DNA of 64,000 bases from Microbacterium trichothecenolyticum (GCF_000956465.1 NZ_JYJA01000024.1:1-64000); one strand, 5' to 3'. Shown: positions 24,022-33,812, counted from the stretch's first letter. The notes: generated by a model not told the origin, from the sequence alone. Numbers and translations: made by a program.

Positions 24022-25467
24022 CTACACGGGCCGGTGGTCGTCGGGCGCGCCGCTCTCGCCCTCCTCGCCCGATCCGTCGGACTCGGAGGGGGAATCGGAT
24101 GCCTCGTCCGCGGCCGATCCTCCGGGCTCCTCGCCCGCGAGGAGGCGCGCCAGGGCGTCGTCCATCTCGTCGCGCGCCGGCTCCTCGCCGCGGGCGCGGG
24201 CTTCCAGGCGGGCGACGAGTGCTGCGGGGTCGTCGATGTCGGAAGCGCTCGGCATGAGATCGGGGTAGTCCCACAGCGCGTCGCGCGCGGCCGGGCCCAC
24301 CGCAGCCGTCACGGCGCGCCACATCGCGGCGGCCTCGCGCATGCGGCGCGGCCGGATCTCGAGGCCGACGAGCGAGCCCAGAGCACGCTCGGCGGGACCG
24401 CCGACCGCGCGGCGGCGGCGAACGGCCTCCGAGATGCGCTGTGCCGAGGGGAGTCGCGAGGTGGCGTCCTCGGTGACGACTTCGACCCAGCCTTCGACCG
24501 TCGCGAGGAGGTTCTCCAGGCGGGCGAGAGCCGCCTCCTGGGCCTCAGAGCGGGCGGGCAGCAGTGCACCGCTCTCGATCGCGCGGCGGAGCTCCTCGGG
24601 CTCGGACGGGTCGAAGCGCGTGGCGAGATCCTCGAGGGCGTCGGTGTCGACGTGCACGCCCCGCGCGAAGTCGGTGACCTGCGAGATCACGTGCAGGCGC
24701 AGCCAGCGCGCGTGACGGAAGAGGCGGGCATGCGCGAGTTCGCGCGTCGCGACGTACAGCGCGAGCTGGTCTTCGGGCACCTCGAGGTCGCGCCCGAAGT
24801 CGGCGAAGTTCTGGGGAAGGATCGCGGCCTGGCCGTCGGGCATCAGCGGGATGCCGACGTCGCCGCCGCTCACCACCTCCTTGGACAGGTTGCCGACCAC
24901 CTGACCGAGCTGCGACGCGAAGAGCGAGCCGCCCACCGTGCGCATGAGGCGCCCGGCGCCCTGCACGAGTCCCTGCATGTCTTCGGGCGCCTGCTCGCTC
25001 AGCGCGGACGTGAGTGCGTCTGCGATGCTCGTGGCCACCGGAGCGGCGAGCTCCTGCCATACGGGCAGCGTCGCCTCGACCCAGGCACCACGCGTGAGCG
25101 TCGCGGGGGGAGCCGACAGCTCCGAGATCGTGGTCGCCTCGCTCAGCCACAGCGTCGCCAGCGAGAACGCCTGGTCGAGGTCCGTGCGCTGACCCGCGGT
25201 CACACCCAGGCCCTCCTGGTTGGCGATGTGCAGCGCCTGCCGCTTCGCCATGTCCCACGAGATGCCGGTCTCATCGGCGCCCTCGAACGCCCCCTGCAGC
25301 TGACGCATGACCGCCTGCATCATCGCGGGGTCGATGTTCATCCCCGACAGCCGCGACAGCTGCTCGGGGTCGAAGTCGCCCGCGGCGCCGCCGAACAGCT
25401 GGCGGATGAGTTCCTGGAAGTCGTCCTCGGGGCTGGGGTCGCCCCCGCCAGTGACGTCGTCTGCCAC
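24022..25467 (-). CDS. Zincin_2 family (DUF2342) metalloprotease-like protein
   Basis: 481 residues from the GTG at 25467, with AAAGG upstream. It belongs to the actinobacterial Zincin_2 family, recognised by ATRELAHARLFRHARWL, HVISQVTDFARGVHVDT and ENLLATVEGWVEVVTEDA. The N-terminus carries DDFQELIRQLFGG, a short motif typical of these proteins. They are listed as zinc-dependent metalloproteases; the Glu-His pair in RELAH is the best candidate for metal binding, and activity has rarely been tested. The C-terminal 45 residues are acidic and disordered. Its divergent neighbour is a Lon-like protease, a pairing that recurs in actinobacteria. Confidence 0.82.
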   Translation of the reverse strand: MADDVTGGGDPSPEDDFQELIRQLFGGAAGDFDPEQLSRLSGMNIDPAMMQAVMRQLQGAFEGADETGISWDMAKRQALHIANQEGLGVTAGQRTDLDQAFSLATLWLSEATTISELSAPPATLTRGAWVEATLPVWQELAAPVATSIADALTSALSEQAPEDMQGLVQGAGRLMRTVGGSLFASQLGQVVGNLSKEVVSGGDVGIPLMPDGQAAILPQNFADFGRDLEVPEDQLALYVATRELAHARLFRHARWLRLHVISQVTDFARGVHVDTDALEDLATRFDPSEPEELRRAIESGALLPARSEAQEAALARLENLLATVEGWVEVVTEDATSRLPSAQRISEAVRRRRAVGGPAERALGSLVGLEIRPRRMREAAAMWRAVTAAVGPAARDALWDYPDLMPSASDIDDPAALVARLEARARGEEPARDEMDDALARLLAGEEPGGSAADEASDSPSESDGSGEEGESGAPDDHRPV

Positions 25468-25613
25468 TTCAGCCGCCTTTCAGCCGGTCGATGAGGTTGC
25501 GTTCTACGCTAGTCGCAGCATCCGTCGCACTCCCCGGCAAGGACGCCGAACGCCTTACGCCGGTCGCGAACGACCAGGCGCAACACCGACAAGGCACGGA
25601 AGAGAGGTCCCGC

Positions 25614-26741
25614 GTGGCCCTGTTCGACGAGAACACGACGATCGAGCCCGCCCCACGGCCGCGGATGTCCCGCCGCACGCTGGCGGGCGTATGGTCGCTC
25701 GCCGTCGCGATGGTGGTGCTCCTCGTCATCACGTTCCTGCCGACCTCCTACGTCATCCAGCGGCCGGGTCCGGTATACAACACGCTCGGCACGGCCCAGA
25801 ACGCCGACGGCGACGAGGTGCCCCTGATCTCGGTCGAGGGAGCCGAGACCTACCCGACGGACGGATCGCTCGACCTCCTCACCGTGCAGGTGCAGGGCAA
25901 CCGCGAGCACACGCCGTCGTGGTTCGAGCTCGCCATGGCGTGGTTCGACCCGAGCCGGGCCGTCATGCCGATCGACGCGATCTTCCCCGAGAACCAGACG
26001 ACCGAGCAGCGCAACGAGGAGAGCGCGCAGATGATGGTCGACTCCCAGCACGAGGCGACGGCGGCCGCGCTGACCGAGCTCGGCTACGACGTCGGCGGGA
26101 CCCTGTCGGTCTACTCGGTCATCGACGGCGCCGCGGCCGAGGGGATCCTCGAGCAGGGCGACCTGATCCTCGAGGCGAACGGCGAGGAGCTCGCGGATGT
26201 CTCGAACCTCCGCTCGGTCATCAACCAGGGGGAGGGCGCTCCGGTCGAGCTCCTCATCGAGCGCGACGGCGAGCAGCAGACGGTGGAGGTCGCGCCGAAG
26301 GAGATCACCGACGACGATGGGAAGACGACCTGGATCCTCGGGGTCAACCTCACGACGGACTACGACTTCCCGATCGACGTCACCATCCAGCTGAACAACG
26401 TCGGCGGACCCAGCGCCGGCATGATGTTCGCGCTCGGTATCATCGACACGCTCACCCCGGGCGAGCTCAACGGCGGGGAGCAGGTCGCGGGCACGGGCAC
26501 GATCACCGCCGATGGCGAGGTCGGGCCGATCGGAGGCATCCGTCAGAAGATGTGGGGCGCGCTGGATGCGGGCGCCGAGTGGTTCCTCGCTCCCGAGGCC
26601 AACTGCGACGAGGTGGTGGGTCACATCCCGGGCGACCTGCGAGTGTTCTCGGTCGAGGATCTGGACGATGCGCTGGCCGTGCTCGACGCGGTGAGCTCGG
26701 GCGGCGATCTCGACGCGCTCCCGACCTGCACTCTCAAGTGA
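25614..26741 (+). CDS. PDZ and Lon-like serine protease, membrane-anchored (YlbL type)
   Basis: 375 residues from the GTG at 25614, preceded by GGAAGAGAGG. One N-terminal membrane helix (about 28-47), an extracytoplasmic region, a PDZ domain (about 150-240) and a C-terminal S16 Lon protease domain without an ATPase. The Ser-Lys dyad is Ser267 in GGPSAGMM and Lys312 in IRQKMWGA. By analogy with Bacillus YlbL it should trim or degrade membrane or secreted proteins on the outer face. The convergence of PDZ substrate binding with a Lon dyad is typical of the family. Followed by the UPF0182 gene on the same strand. Confidence 0.9.
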   Translation: MALFDENTTIEPAPRPRMSRRTLAGVWSLAVAMVVLLVITFLPTSYVIQRPGPVYNTLGTAQNADGDEVPLISVEGAETYPTDGSLDLLTVQVQGNREHTPSWFELAMAWFDPSRAVMPIDAIFPENQTTEQRNEESAQMMVDSQHEATAAALTELGYDVGGTLSVYSVIDGAAAEGILEQGDLILEANGEELADVSNLRSVINQGEGAPVELLIERDGEQQTVEVAPKEITDDDGKTTWILGVNLTTDYDFPIDVTIQLNNVGGPSAGMMFALGIIDTLTPGELNGGEQVAGTGTITADGEVGPIGGIRQKMWGALDAGAEWFLAPEANCDEVVGHIPGDLRVFSVEDLDDALAVLDAVSSGGDLDALPTCTLK

Positions 26742-26823
26742 GCGTGCGGATCGTGCCCGAAACGTTGCGAGTTTCTTAGAGTTCGCCCAGGGAGGACAAG
26801 GCGGGCGCCGAGAATCGCGCGCC

Positions 26824-26829
26824 TAGGAT
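26824..26829 (+). promoter_or_regulatory. -10 box (TAGGAT), probable leaderless start
   Basis: TAGGAT ends 6 bases before the GTG at 26836. GGGAAC between them is too close to serve as a normal ribosome site. Confidence 0.5.
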
Positions 26830-26835
26830 GGGAAC

Positions 26836-29745
26836 GTGACCACGACCTCCGCGCCGACTCCGGCCACACCCTCTCGCACCCGACGCGTCATCGCCATCAG
26901 CCTGGCGATCATCGCCGCGCTCGTGGTGGCCTTCTTCATCTTCGCCAGCCTCTACGCGGACTGGCTCTGGTACGACCAGCTCGGTTTCTCGGAGGTGCTG
27001 CTCACCCAGTGGGTCGCGCGCGTCGTGATGTTCGCGGTCGGCTTCCTGGGGATGGCGGTGCCGGTGTGGCTCTCCATCCAGCTCGCGTACCGGCTGCGCC
27101 CCGTCTACGCACGGCTGAGCTCGCAGCTCGACCGCTATCAGGAGGTCGTCGAGCCGCTGCGCCGGCTGGCGATGTGGGGCATCCCGATCTTCTTCGGCTT
27201 CTTCGCCGGCTTCGCCGCCTCGGCGCAGTGGGAGACCACGTGGCTGTGGTTCAACGGCGTCGCCACCAAGACGACCGACCCCGAGTTCGGGCTCGACACC
27301 GGCTTCTACATGTTCGCGATGCCGTTCTGGAGCTCGCTCATCGGCTTCGCCTCGGCGGTGCTGCTCATCTGCCTGCTCGTCACGGCGCTCGTCTCGTACC
27401 TCTACGGCTCGGTGCGGATCGGTCAGCGGGAGCTGCGGATCTCGAAGTCTGCCCGCATCCAGCTCGCGGTGACCGCGGGCCTGTACCTGCTGGTGCAGGG
27501 CGCGAGCCTGTGGCTCGACCGGTACAAGACGCTCGTCGAGCCCGGCGACCGCATCACCGGTCCCGGCTACACGGGCGTCAACGCGATCATCCCCGGCCAG
27601 ACGATCCTCGCCTTCGCCGCCGTCATCGTCGCCATCCTGTTCTTCGTGACCGCGATCATCGGCCGCTGGCGCTACCCGCTCATCGCGACCGCCCTGCTCG
27701 TCGTGTCGGCGATCGTCGTCGGCGTCGGCTACCCATGGGTCGTCAACACCTTCCAGGTGCAGCCGAACCGCTTCGCCCTGGAAGAGGATTACTACCAGCG
27801 CAACGTCGACATGACCCACGAGGCGTACGGCGTCGCCAGCCTCGACCAGCAGGACTTCACGGCCGTGACCGATGTCGAGGCCGGCCAGCTGCGCGACGAC
27901 GCGGCGACCACGGCCCAGGTGCGCATCATGGACCCCGCGATCATCTCGCCGAACGTGCGCCAGCTCGAGCAGTACCGGTCCTACTACCAGTTCGCCGACC
28001 CGCTCGACGTCGACCGGTACGACATCGACGGAGTCTCGCAGGACACGGTGGTCTCGGTGCGTGAGCTGAACCTCGCGCAGCTCGGCAACGCCGCCGACTG
28101 GCAGAACTCCGCCGTCGTCTACACGCACGGCTACGGCCTCGTCGCCGCGAAGGGCAACGACCGCACGAATGAGGGCGACCCCGTGTTCCTCGAGCGCGGC
28201 ATCCCCGCCGCAGGGTTCCTCTCCGACCAGGAGGACTTCCAGCCGCGGGTGTACTTCGGTGAGTACTCGCCGACGTATTCCATCGTCGGGGCACCCGCCG
28301 GGGCGGAGCCGGTCGAGCTCGACTACCCCTCGGGTGAGGACGGCTCCGGCGAGACGAAGACCACGTTCGACGGCGAGGGCGGGCCGAGCCTCGGCAACGT
28401 CTTCAACAGGCTCATCTACGCGCTCAAATTCCAGGCCGAGCAGATCCTGTTCTCCGACTACGTCAACGAGGACTCGCAGATCCTCTACGACCGCAATCCG
28501 CGCGATCGCGTCCAGAAGGTCGCCCCTTACCTGACGCTCGACAACGACGCCTACCCGAGTGTCGTCGACGGGCGGATCGTGTGGATCATCGACGGCTACA
28601 CGCTGAGCGCCAACTACCCGTACTCGTCGACCGTGAGCCTGACGTCGGCGATCTCGGATTCGAGCAACCCGGCTCCGCGCTTCGCTCTCGACGACATCAA
28701 CTACATCCGCAACTCGGTCAAGGCCACCGTCGACGCGTACGACGGCTCGGTCACGCTGTACGCGTGGGACGAGAGCGACCCGGTGCTGGAGTCGTGGCAG
28801 AAGGTCTACCCGTCGACGATCAAGCCGATCAGCGACATGTCGGCCGACCTGATCAGCCACGTGCGATACCCGACCGACCTGTTCAAGGTGCAGCGCACGA
28901 TCCTCGGGGTGTATCACGTCGACGACGCGCGCTCGTTCTACCAGAGCGACAACCGCTGGCAGACGCCGAACGACCCGCAGGAAGAGACGGCGCTGCAGCC
29001 GCCGTACTACCTGACGATGCAGATGCCCGACCAGGATGAGCCGACGTACTCGATGTTCACGTCATTCATCCCGGCGGCGACGGCAGGCAACACCAGAAAC
29101 GTCCTGATGGGCTACCTCGCGGTGGACTCGAACGCCGGAAGTGAAGCGGGCGTCAAGAGCGAGGACTACGGAAAACTCCGGATGCTGGTGATCGACGCCG
29201 AGACGACGGTGCCCGGTCCTGGCCAGGTGCAGAACACGTTCAACTCGGATCCGCAGATCTCGGCGCAGATCAACCTGCTGAAACAGGGGCAGTCCGAGGT
29301 GCTCAACGGCAACCTGCTCACCCTGCCGGTCGGCGGCGGCCTGCTGTACGTCCAGCCGGTGTTCGTGCAGTCGTCGACGGGCACGAAGCTGCCGAAGCTC
29401 CAGAAGGTGCTGGTCTCGTTCGGCGACAAGATCGCCTTCGAAGACACACTGAATGAGGCCCTCGACACTCTGTTCGGCGGCGACTCGGGTGCCGACGCGG
29501 GCGACACCGACGTGCAGCCGACCCCGGGTGCCACGCCGGCGCCGACTCCTGAGCCGACTCCGACCGAGCCGACGACCCCGACCGCGCCCACCGACGAGTA
29601 CCAGGCTGCGCTGCAGGACGCGCAGCAGGCGATGCTCGATCGCCAGGCGGCGCTCGAGAAGGGCGACTGGGCGGCGTACGGCGCGGCCGACGAGCGTCTC
29701 ACCGCGGCGGTCGAGAAGCTCATCCAGCTCGGCGAGCAGCCGTAA
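26836..29745 (+). CDS. UPF0182 family large membrane protein
   Basis: 969 residues. About seven membrane helices occupy residues 15-320 (for example VIAISLAIIAALVVAFFIFA near the start), followed by a large extracytoplasmic domain of some 550 residues and a C-terminal proline/threonine-rich linker (PTPGATPAPTPEPTPTEP) leading into a short helical end. The family is widespread in actinobacteria and some cyanobacteria, with no assigned biochemical role. The large outer domain and linker suggest an envelope function. It ends just before a bidirectional terminator. Confidence 0.93.
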   Translation: MTTTSAPTPATPSRTRRVIAISLAIIAALVVAFFIFASLYADWLWYDQLGFSEVLLTQWVARVVMFAVGFLGMAVPVWLSIQLAYRLRPVYARLSSQLDRYQEVVEPLRRLAMWGIPIFFGFFAGFAASAQWETTWLWFNGVATKTTDPEFGLDTGFYMFAMPFWSSLIGFASAVLLICLLVTALVSYLYGSVRIGQRELRISKSARIQLAVTAGLYLLVQGASLWLDRYKTLVEPGDRITGPGYTGVNAIIPGQTILAFAAVIVAILFFVTAIIGRWRYPLIATALLVVSAIVVGVGYPWVVNTFQVQPNRFALEEDYYQRNVDMTHEAYGVASLDQQDFTAVTDVEAGQLRDDAATTAQVRIMDPAIISPNVRQLEQYRSYYQFADPLDVDRYDIDGVSQDTVVSVRELNLAQLGNAADWQNSAVVYTHGYGLVAAKGNDRTNEGDPVFLERGIPAAGFLSDQEDFQPRVYFGEYSPTYSIVGAPAGAEPVELDYPSGEDGSGETKTTFDGEGGPSLGNVFNRLIYALKFQAEQILFSDYVNEDSQILYDRNPRDRVQKVAPYLTLDNDAYPSVVDGRIVWIIDGYTLSANYPYSSTVSLTSAISDSSNPAPRFALDDINYIRNSVKATVDAYDGSVTLYAWDESDPVLESWQKVYPSTIKPISDMSADLISHVRYPTDLFKVQRTILGVYHVDDARSFYQSDNRWQTPNDPQEETALQPPYYLTMQMPDQDEPTYSMFTSFIPAATAGNTRNVLMGYLAVDSNAGSEAGVKSEDYGKLRMLVIDAETTVPGPGQVQNTFNSDPQISAQINLLKQGQSEVLNGNLLTLPVGGGLLYVQPVFVQSSTGTKLPKLQKVLVSFGDKIAFEDTLNEALDTLFGGDSGADAGDTDVQPTPGATPAPTPEPTPTEPTTPTAPTDEYQAALQDAQQAMLDRQAALEKGDWAAYGAADERLTAAVEKLIQLGEQP

Positions 29746-29759
29746 CCCGCGCACGCGCG

Positions 29760-29787
29760 AAGGCCGGTCCCCGAGGGGGCCGGCCTT
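29760..29787. terminator. Bidirectional terminator between UPF0182 and crtEb
   Basis: AAGGCCGG-T-CCCC followed by GGGG-G-CCGGCCTT makes a near-perfect stem of about 12 pairs with a small GA-centred loop, in the 57-base gap between two convergent genes. The stem's A and T ends give a modest T-tract in either direction. Confidence 0.8.
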
Positions 29788-29802
29788 CGGCGTTTCCGAG
29801 AG

Positions 29803-30696
29803 CTATGCCGTGAGGATCGCGTACCAGATGAGCAGCAGCGTGACGGCGAAGCCCGAGAACTGGTTGAGCCACAGGAACCGGCGCCATCCGGTGGTCGCGG
29901 CCGCGGCGTCGGCGTCGGCGATCGAGCGGTAGGGCCAGACCGTCACGAGGTAGGGCACGACGAGCACTGCCGCGAGCGGCCCCGGCCAGGTCGTCGCGAG
30001 CATCGCGACCCCCGCCGCGGCGTAGCAGGCGAGGGAGAAGCGCACCGTCCAGCGCGCGCCGCGTGCCGTGGCGATCGATGCGATGCCCGCTTCGCGGTCG
30101 GCGACGACGTCCTGCACCGCTCCGTACGCGTGGGAGGCGATGCCCCACAGCGCGAACGCGACGATGAGGGCGACGAGGGCGGGCGTCCACGTCGCTCCGG
30201 CCAGGACGATTCCGTACACGGCGGGGGAGAAGAAGTGGATGCTGCTGGTCACGGAGTCGAGGAACGGCCGCTCCTTCAACCGCAGCGGTGGCGCGCTGTA
30301 GAACACGACGAAGAACAGGCTCGCGGCGAGGACGACCCACGAGACCGCGGAGCCGACCACCGCAAGATAGGCGACGAACGGCAGGCACAGCAGTGCGGAG
30401 GCCCACAGGGTCACGCGGTGCATCCGCCGATCGAGCACGGCGCCGTGGGCGCCGCCCTTGCGAGGGTTGCGGAGGTCCGACTCGTAGTCGAACACGTCGT
30501 TGATGCCGTACATCGCGAGGTTGTACGGCACGAGGAAGAACAGTGTGCCGACCACGAGGGTGAGGTCCACCTCGCGCGTGGTCAGGACGTAGGCGGCGGC
30601 GAACGGATACGCGGTGTTGATCCAGCTCACCGGCCGCGAGGCGATGAGCAGCTGCCGGGCGACGGTGTTGGCGCGCAGGGGCGCGTCGGTGGTCAC
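29803..30696 (-). CDS. crtEb: Lycopene elongase/hydratase, UbiA family prenyltransferase
   Basis: 297 residues with about eight membrane helices. The two Asp-rich motifs of UbiA enzymes are present: NDVFDYESD and DVVADREAG. In C50-carotenoid producers this enzyme adds dimethylallyl units to both ends of lycopene, giving flavuxanthin-type products in the membrane. Last gene of the carotenoid operon; its GTG overlaps the crtYf stop (GTGA at 30693-30696). The position and partners fix the assignment much better than sequence alone would. Confidence 0.9.
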   Translation of the reverse strand: MTTDAPLRANTVARQLLIASRPVSWINTAYPFAAAYVLTTREVDLTLVVGTLFFLVPYNLAMYGINDVFDYESDLRNPRKGGAHGAVLDRRMHRVTLWASALLCLPFVAYLAVVGSAVSWVVLAASLFFVVFYSAPPLRLKERPFLDSVTSSIHFFSPAVYGIVLAGATWTPALVALIVAFALWGIASHAYGAVQDVVADREAGIASIATARGARWTVRFSLACYAAAGVAMLATTWPGPLAAVLVVPYLVTVWPYRSIADADAAAATTGWRRFLWLNQFSGFAVTLLLIWYAILTA

Positions 30697-31016
30697 GAGG
30701 CCGTCTCCTCACGATGCGAGCGCGTCGGCTCCAGCAGCGTGAAGACCGCAGGTACGAGGAATGCCGCGCACACGGGGTAGGCGAAGTCCTCGATGGGGGC
30801 GAGACCGATGCGCAGTCCGGAGATCAGCGTCTCGGGGTACGTGAAGAGTCCCGCGGCGATCATGACGTTGTCGAACACGGCGGTGAGCACCACCAGCACG
30901 CCGGCGGCGATGGCGGATGCTGTCATCCTGCGCCCGAACGCCGGGCGGCGGGCCGTCAGCAGCGCCACGATCACGGTGATGACGACGAACGGGACGACGA
31001 TGAGGGAGTAGGTCAT
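30693..31016 (-). CDS. crtYf: C50 carotenoid cyclase subunit
   Basis: 107 residues with three membrane helices, in the lycopene cyclase domain family. Signature segments are FDNVMIAAGLFTY and GLAPIEDFAYP, where the conserved acidic residues that protonate the polyene lie. It works as a heterodimer with the adjacent subunit to cyclise the ends of the C50 chain to epsilon rings (decaprenoxanthin type) or gamma rings (sarcinaxanthin type); sequence alone does not separate these. The ATG overlaps the stop of the other subunit. Confidence 0.85.
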   Translation of the reverse strand: MTYSLIVVPFVVITVIVALLTARRPAFGRRMTASAIAAGVLVVLTAVFDNVMIAAGLFTYPETLISGLRIGLAPIEDFAYPVCAAFLVPAVFTLLEPTRSHREETAS

Positions 31017-31372
31017 CGGCTCGCCTCCGAGCGCGGGGACGCAGCATCCGCTCGTCGTCGTTCCGTCAGGCGCACGGCGCCGGACCACGCGACGAGCGCC
31101 AGGTAGCTCAGGAATGCGAGGAACACGGGTTCTTCGAGGGGGAGGTGGGGGGCGAGGTCGACGCCCAGCAACAGGGCGCTGTCGCCCTTGACGAAGACAC
31201 CCGTGGCGATGCCCACGGCGTCCCACGCGAGGAAGAACGCCGTGCCGATGCCCACCGCGAGGGCTGTGCGTGCGGGCGCCTGCCATGCCGCGAGGCGCCA
31301 GCGCCGGTCGATCAGCAGCACGCCTGCGGCGGAGGCGAGGATCGCGATGAGGTAGATCCCCGGCACCGTCAC
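31013..31372 (-). CDS. crtYe: C50 carotenoid cyclase subunit
   Basis: 119 residues with three membrane helices. It carries FLAWDAVGIATGVFVKGDS and LPLEEPVFLAFLSYLAL, the lycopene cyclase domain counterparts of the motifs seen in the neighbouring subunit. Together the two form the split C50 cyclase typical of Gram-positive actinobacteria. Starts with GTG overlapping the crtI stop (GTGA at 31369-31372) and ends overlapping crtYf. Confidence 0.85.
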   Translation of the reverse strand: MTVPGIYLIAILASAAGVLLIDRRWRLAAWQAPARTALAVGIGTAFFLAWDAVGIATGVFVKGDSALLLGVDLAPHLPLEEPVFLAFLSYLALVAWSGAVRLTERRRADAASPRSEASR

Positions 31373-32934
31373 ACCCTCGCCGGCTCAGCGACGGGACCGG
31401 GGGAGCGATCCCCTCGCAGACGCTTGACGACGAGCTCGGCCGAGATGAGGCACATCGGCAGGCCGATGCCGGGCAGGGTGGAGGCGCCGACGTACGACAG
31501 GCCCTCGATCCTGCGCGAGGCGTTGCGTGGGCGGAACACCGCGCTCTGCCCGAGCGTGTGGGCGAGACCGAGCGCGTTGCCGCGCCAGGCGCCGAAGTCG
31601 TCGGCGAAGTCGCCGGGCGCGACCGTGCGGCGCACCACGATGCGTCCCGCCAGGTCGGGGATGCCGCACCACTCGGCGATCTGCGCGATCACCTCGTCGG
31701 CAGCGGCCTCGATCGAAGCGTCTCCGCCGCCGTCGATGCCCCCGTGCCCCAGCTGGGGGTCTGCGGGCACGGGGACGAGCACGAAGAGATTCTCGTGCTC
31801 CGGCGGCGCCACGCTGGGGTCCGTGGCGCTGGGACGGCAGATGTAGAGCGACGCGGGGGCAGGGATGCGCGGGCGGGCGCCGAAGATGTCGGTGAAGTTC
31901 GCGCGCCACTCGCGGGCGAACAGCAGCGTGTGATGGGCGAGCTGAGGCAGTCGCCCCTCGACGCCGAGCATCACCAGCAGCGCGCCGGGGCTCGGCGTGC
32001 GCGAACGCCACCACTCCTCGGGATACGTCTGTTCGGCGCGAGGGAGCAGACGGGTCTCGGTGTGGTGCAGATCGGCGCCCGACACGACGAGGTCGGCGGG
32101 CACTCGGTGTCCGCCGACGAGCTCGACGCCGGTCGCGACGCCTGCCTCGGTGGTGATCGCGGTGACTCGCGCACCGGTCTCGATCGCGACTCCGGATGCC
32201 TCGGCCAGGCGCGCGATCGCGCTCACGAGCTCGGTGAATCCACCGCGCGGGTAGAGCACGCGATCGCCGAGATCGAGGTGGCTCATGAGGTGATAGAGGC
32301 TCGGCACGCCGTAGGGGGATCCCCCCAGGAAGACCGCGGGGTACTCGAGGATCTGACGCAGCCGTGGATCGGTGAACCGACGCTCGACATGGCTGGCGAG
32401 GCTGCGCGTCAACAGGGGCGCGAGCCGCGGCACCCGTCTCAGCACTGCCGGGTCTCGAAGGCCCGCGGTCGTCTCGTACGTGTCGTAGAGGAAGCGCGAG
32501 ACCGCGAGGTCGTACGCGTCGGCGGCGGAGTCGAGGTAGGCGTCGAGGCGAGCGCCCGCGCCGGCCTCCACGCTCTCGAAGAGGGCGGTGGCCTCGGCGC
32601 GGCCGGAGCGCACGTCGAGCGGGGCGAGACCGGTCGAGGGGTCCGAGTACACGCGATACGCCGGGTCGAGCGGGACGAGATCGAGCTCGCGCTCCGCCGT
32701 CGTCCCGAGCAGCCGGAAGAAGTGCTCGAACACTTCGGGCATGAGATACCAGCTCGGGCCCGTGTCGAAGCGGAACCCGTCGCGCTCCCAGGAACCTGCG
32801 CGGCCCCCGATCTCATCGCGCGCCTCGAACAGCGTCGTGTCCCACCCTTCGCTGCCCAGCAGTGCGGCCGCGGCGAGCCCGCCGACCCCGCCGCCGATGA
32901 CGACCGCGCGCCGCGGTCCGTCGATGAGAGTCAT
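31369..32934 (-). CDS. crtI: Phytoene desaturase
   Basis: 521 residues from the ATG at 32934. An FAD-binding Rossmann fold opens the protein (VVIGGGVGGLAAAALL), followed by the family marker GGRAGSWERDGFRFDTGPSW-type segment and, near the C-terminus, YVGASTLPGIGLPMCLISA. It introduces four double bonds into phytoene to give lycopene at the membrane surface. Co-translated with crtB and crtYe through 4-base overlaps on both sides. Confidence 0.95.
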   Translation of the reverse strand: MTLIDGPRRAVVIGGGVGGLAAAALLGSEGWDTTLFEARDEIGGRAGSWERDGFRFDTGPSWYLMPEVFEHFFRLLGTTAERELDLVPLDPAYRVYSDPSTGLAPLDVRSGRAEATALFESVEAGAGARLDAYLDSAADAYDLAVSRFLYDTYETTAGLRDPAVLRRVPRLAPLLTRSLASHVERRFTDPRLRQILEYPAVFLGGSPYGVPSLYHLMSHLDLGDRVLYPRGGFTELVSAIARLAEASGVAIETGARVTAITTEAGVATGVELVGGHRVPADLVVSGADLHHTETRLLPRAEQTYPEEWWRSRTPSPGALLVMLGVEGRLPQLAHHTLLFAREWRANFTDIFGARPRIPAPASLYICRPSATDPSVAPPEHENLFVLVPVPADPQLGHGGIDGGGDASIEAAADEVIAQIAEWCGIPDLAGRIVVRRTVAPGDFADDFGAWRGNALGLAHTLGQSAVFRPRNASRRIEGLSYVGASTLPGIGLPMCLISAELVVKRLRGDRSPGPVAEPARV

Positions 32935-33812
32935 GCGCGCACCTCCCGTGGTGCGAAGCCCAGCAGCGCGCGGGCCGCGAGACGCGCCTTCACGGCGTCG
33001 GGCACGCGCACCCGCTCCTCGGATCCGTCGCACGCGCGCAGGCGCACGGCGAGCTCGGCGAAGAGGTCGTGCGCGGCGGTCACCGCGCGGCGGCAGTCGG
33101 CGGGAAGCGCCGGGATGGCGCTCGCCGCGACGGCCAGGTCGCGGTCGATGCGGTCGAGCACTGCAGCACGCTCCCCGTCGGCAGAGGACAGACCGAGGTA
33201 GTCGCGGCCGAGCACGGCTTCGTCGTGGTGGAGGTCGCGGAGGAAGTTCACGTCCTGGAAGGCCGCACCGAGGCGCCGGGCTCCGTCGACGAGCTGAGGA
33301 GAGGGGGCGACCGGATGCTGCGCCCCGGCGTTGACGAAGACCTGCAGGCACATCAGTCCCACGACTTCCGCCGAGCCGTACACGTAGGCGTCGTGCGAGG
33401 CGGCATCGTGGCTGCGCGTGCCGAGGTCGGTGCGCATGGACGCGAAGAAGGGGCGCACGAGATCCTCCCCGATGCCGCACTCGCGCGCCGTGCGGGCGAA
33501 CGCGTGGACCACGAGGTTCGAACTGAAGCCGCGCTCGATCGCCGACAGTGCCTCCTGCTCGAGCTCGTCGAGGATCTCGCCCGCGACCTCCGGAGGCAGC
33601 CCGGCCTCTTCGGCGGGGCCGTCGACGATCTCGTCGGCGACGCGCACCAGCGCGTAGACGTTGCGCACGTGCGGTCGCGGTCGCGGACCGAGCAGCCTGC
33701 ACGCGAGCCCGAACGACGTCGAGTACCGCGCGATCACGGTTGCCGCGGCATCCGCCGCCGCCTGGTTGTAGAGGGCGAGACCCGTGGGGGTCGCGGTGCG
33801 CACGGTGCTCAT
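32931..33812 (-). CDS. crtB: Phytoene synthase
   Basis: 293 residues of the squalene/phytoene synthase family. The two Asp-rich motifs are RVADEIVD and the AAFQDVNFLRDLHHD segment, which bind the diphosphates of two geranylgeranyl diphosphate molecules through Mg. It catalyses the first committed carotenoid step. Ends overlap crtI and begins overlapping the crtE stop. Confidence 0.95.
   Translation of the reverse strand: MSTVRTATPTGLALYNQAAADAAATVIARYSTSFGLACRLLGPRPRPHVRNVYALVRVADEIVDGPAEEAGLPPEVAGEILDELEQEALSAIERGFSSNLVVHAFARTARECGIGEDLVRPFFASMRTDLGTRSHDAASHDAYVYGSAEVVGLMCLQVFVNAGAQHPVAPSPQLVDGARRLGAAFQDVNFLRDLHHDEAVLGRDYLGLSSADGERAAVLDRIDRDLAVAASAIPALPADCRRAVTAAHDLFAELAVRLRACDGSEERVRVPDAVKARLAARALLGFAPREVRA

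Noticed and set aside
26776-28917. 713-codon open frame opposite UPF0182
   Set aside because: Arg/Asp/Val-rich shadow. The plus-strand protein is a continuous member of a known family.
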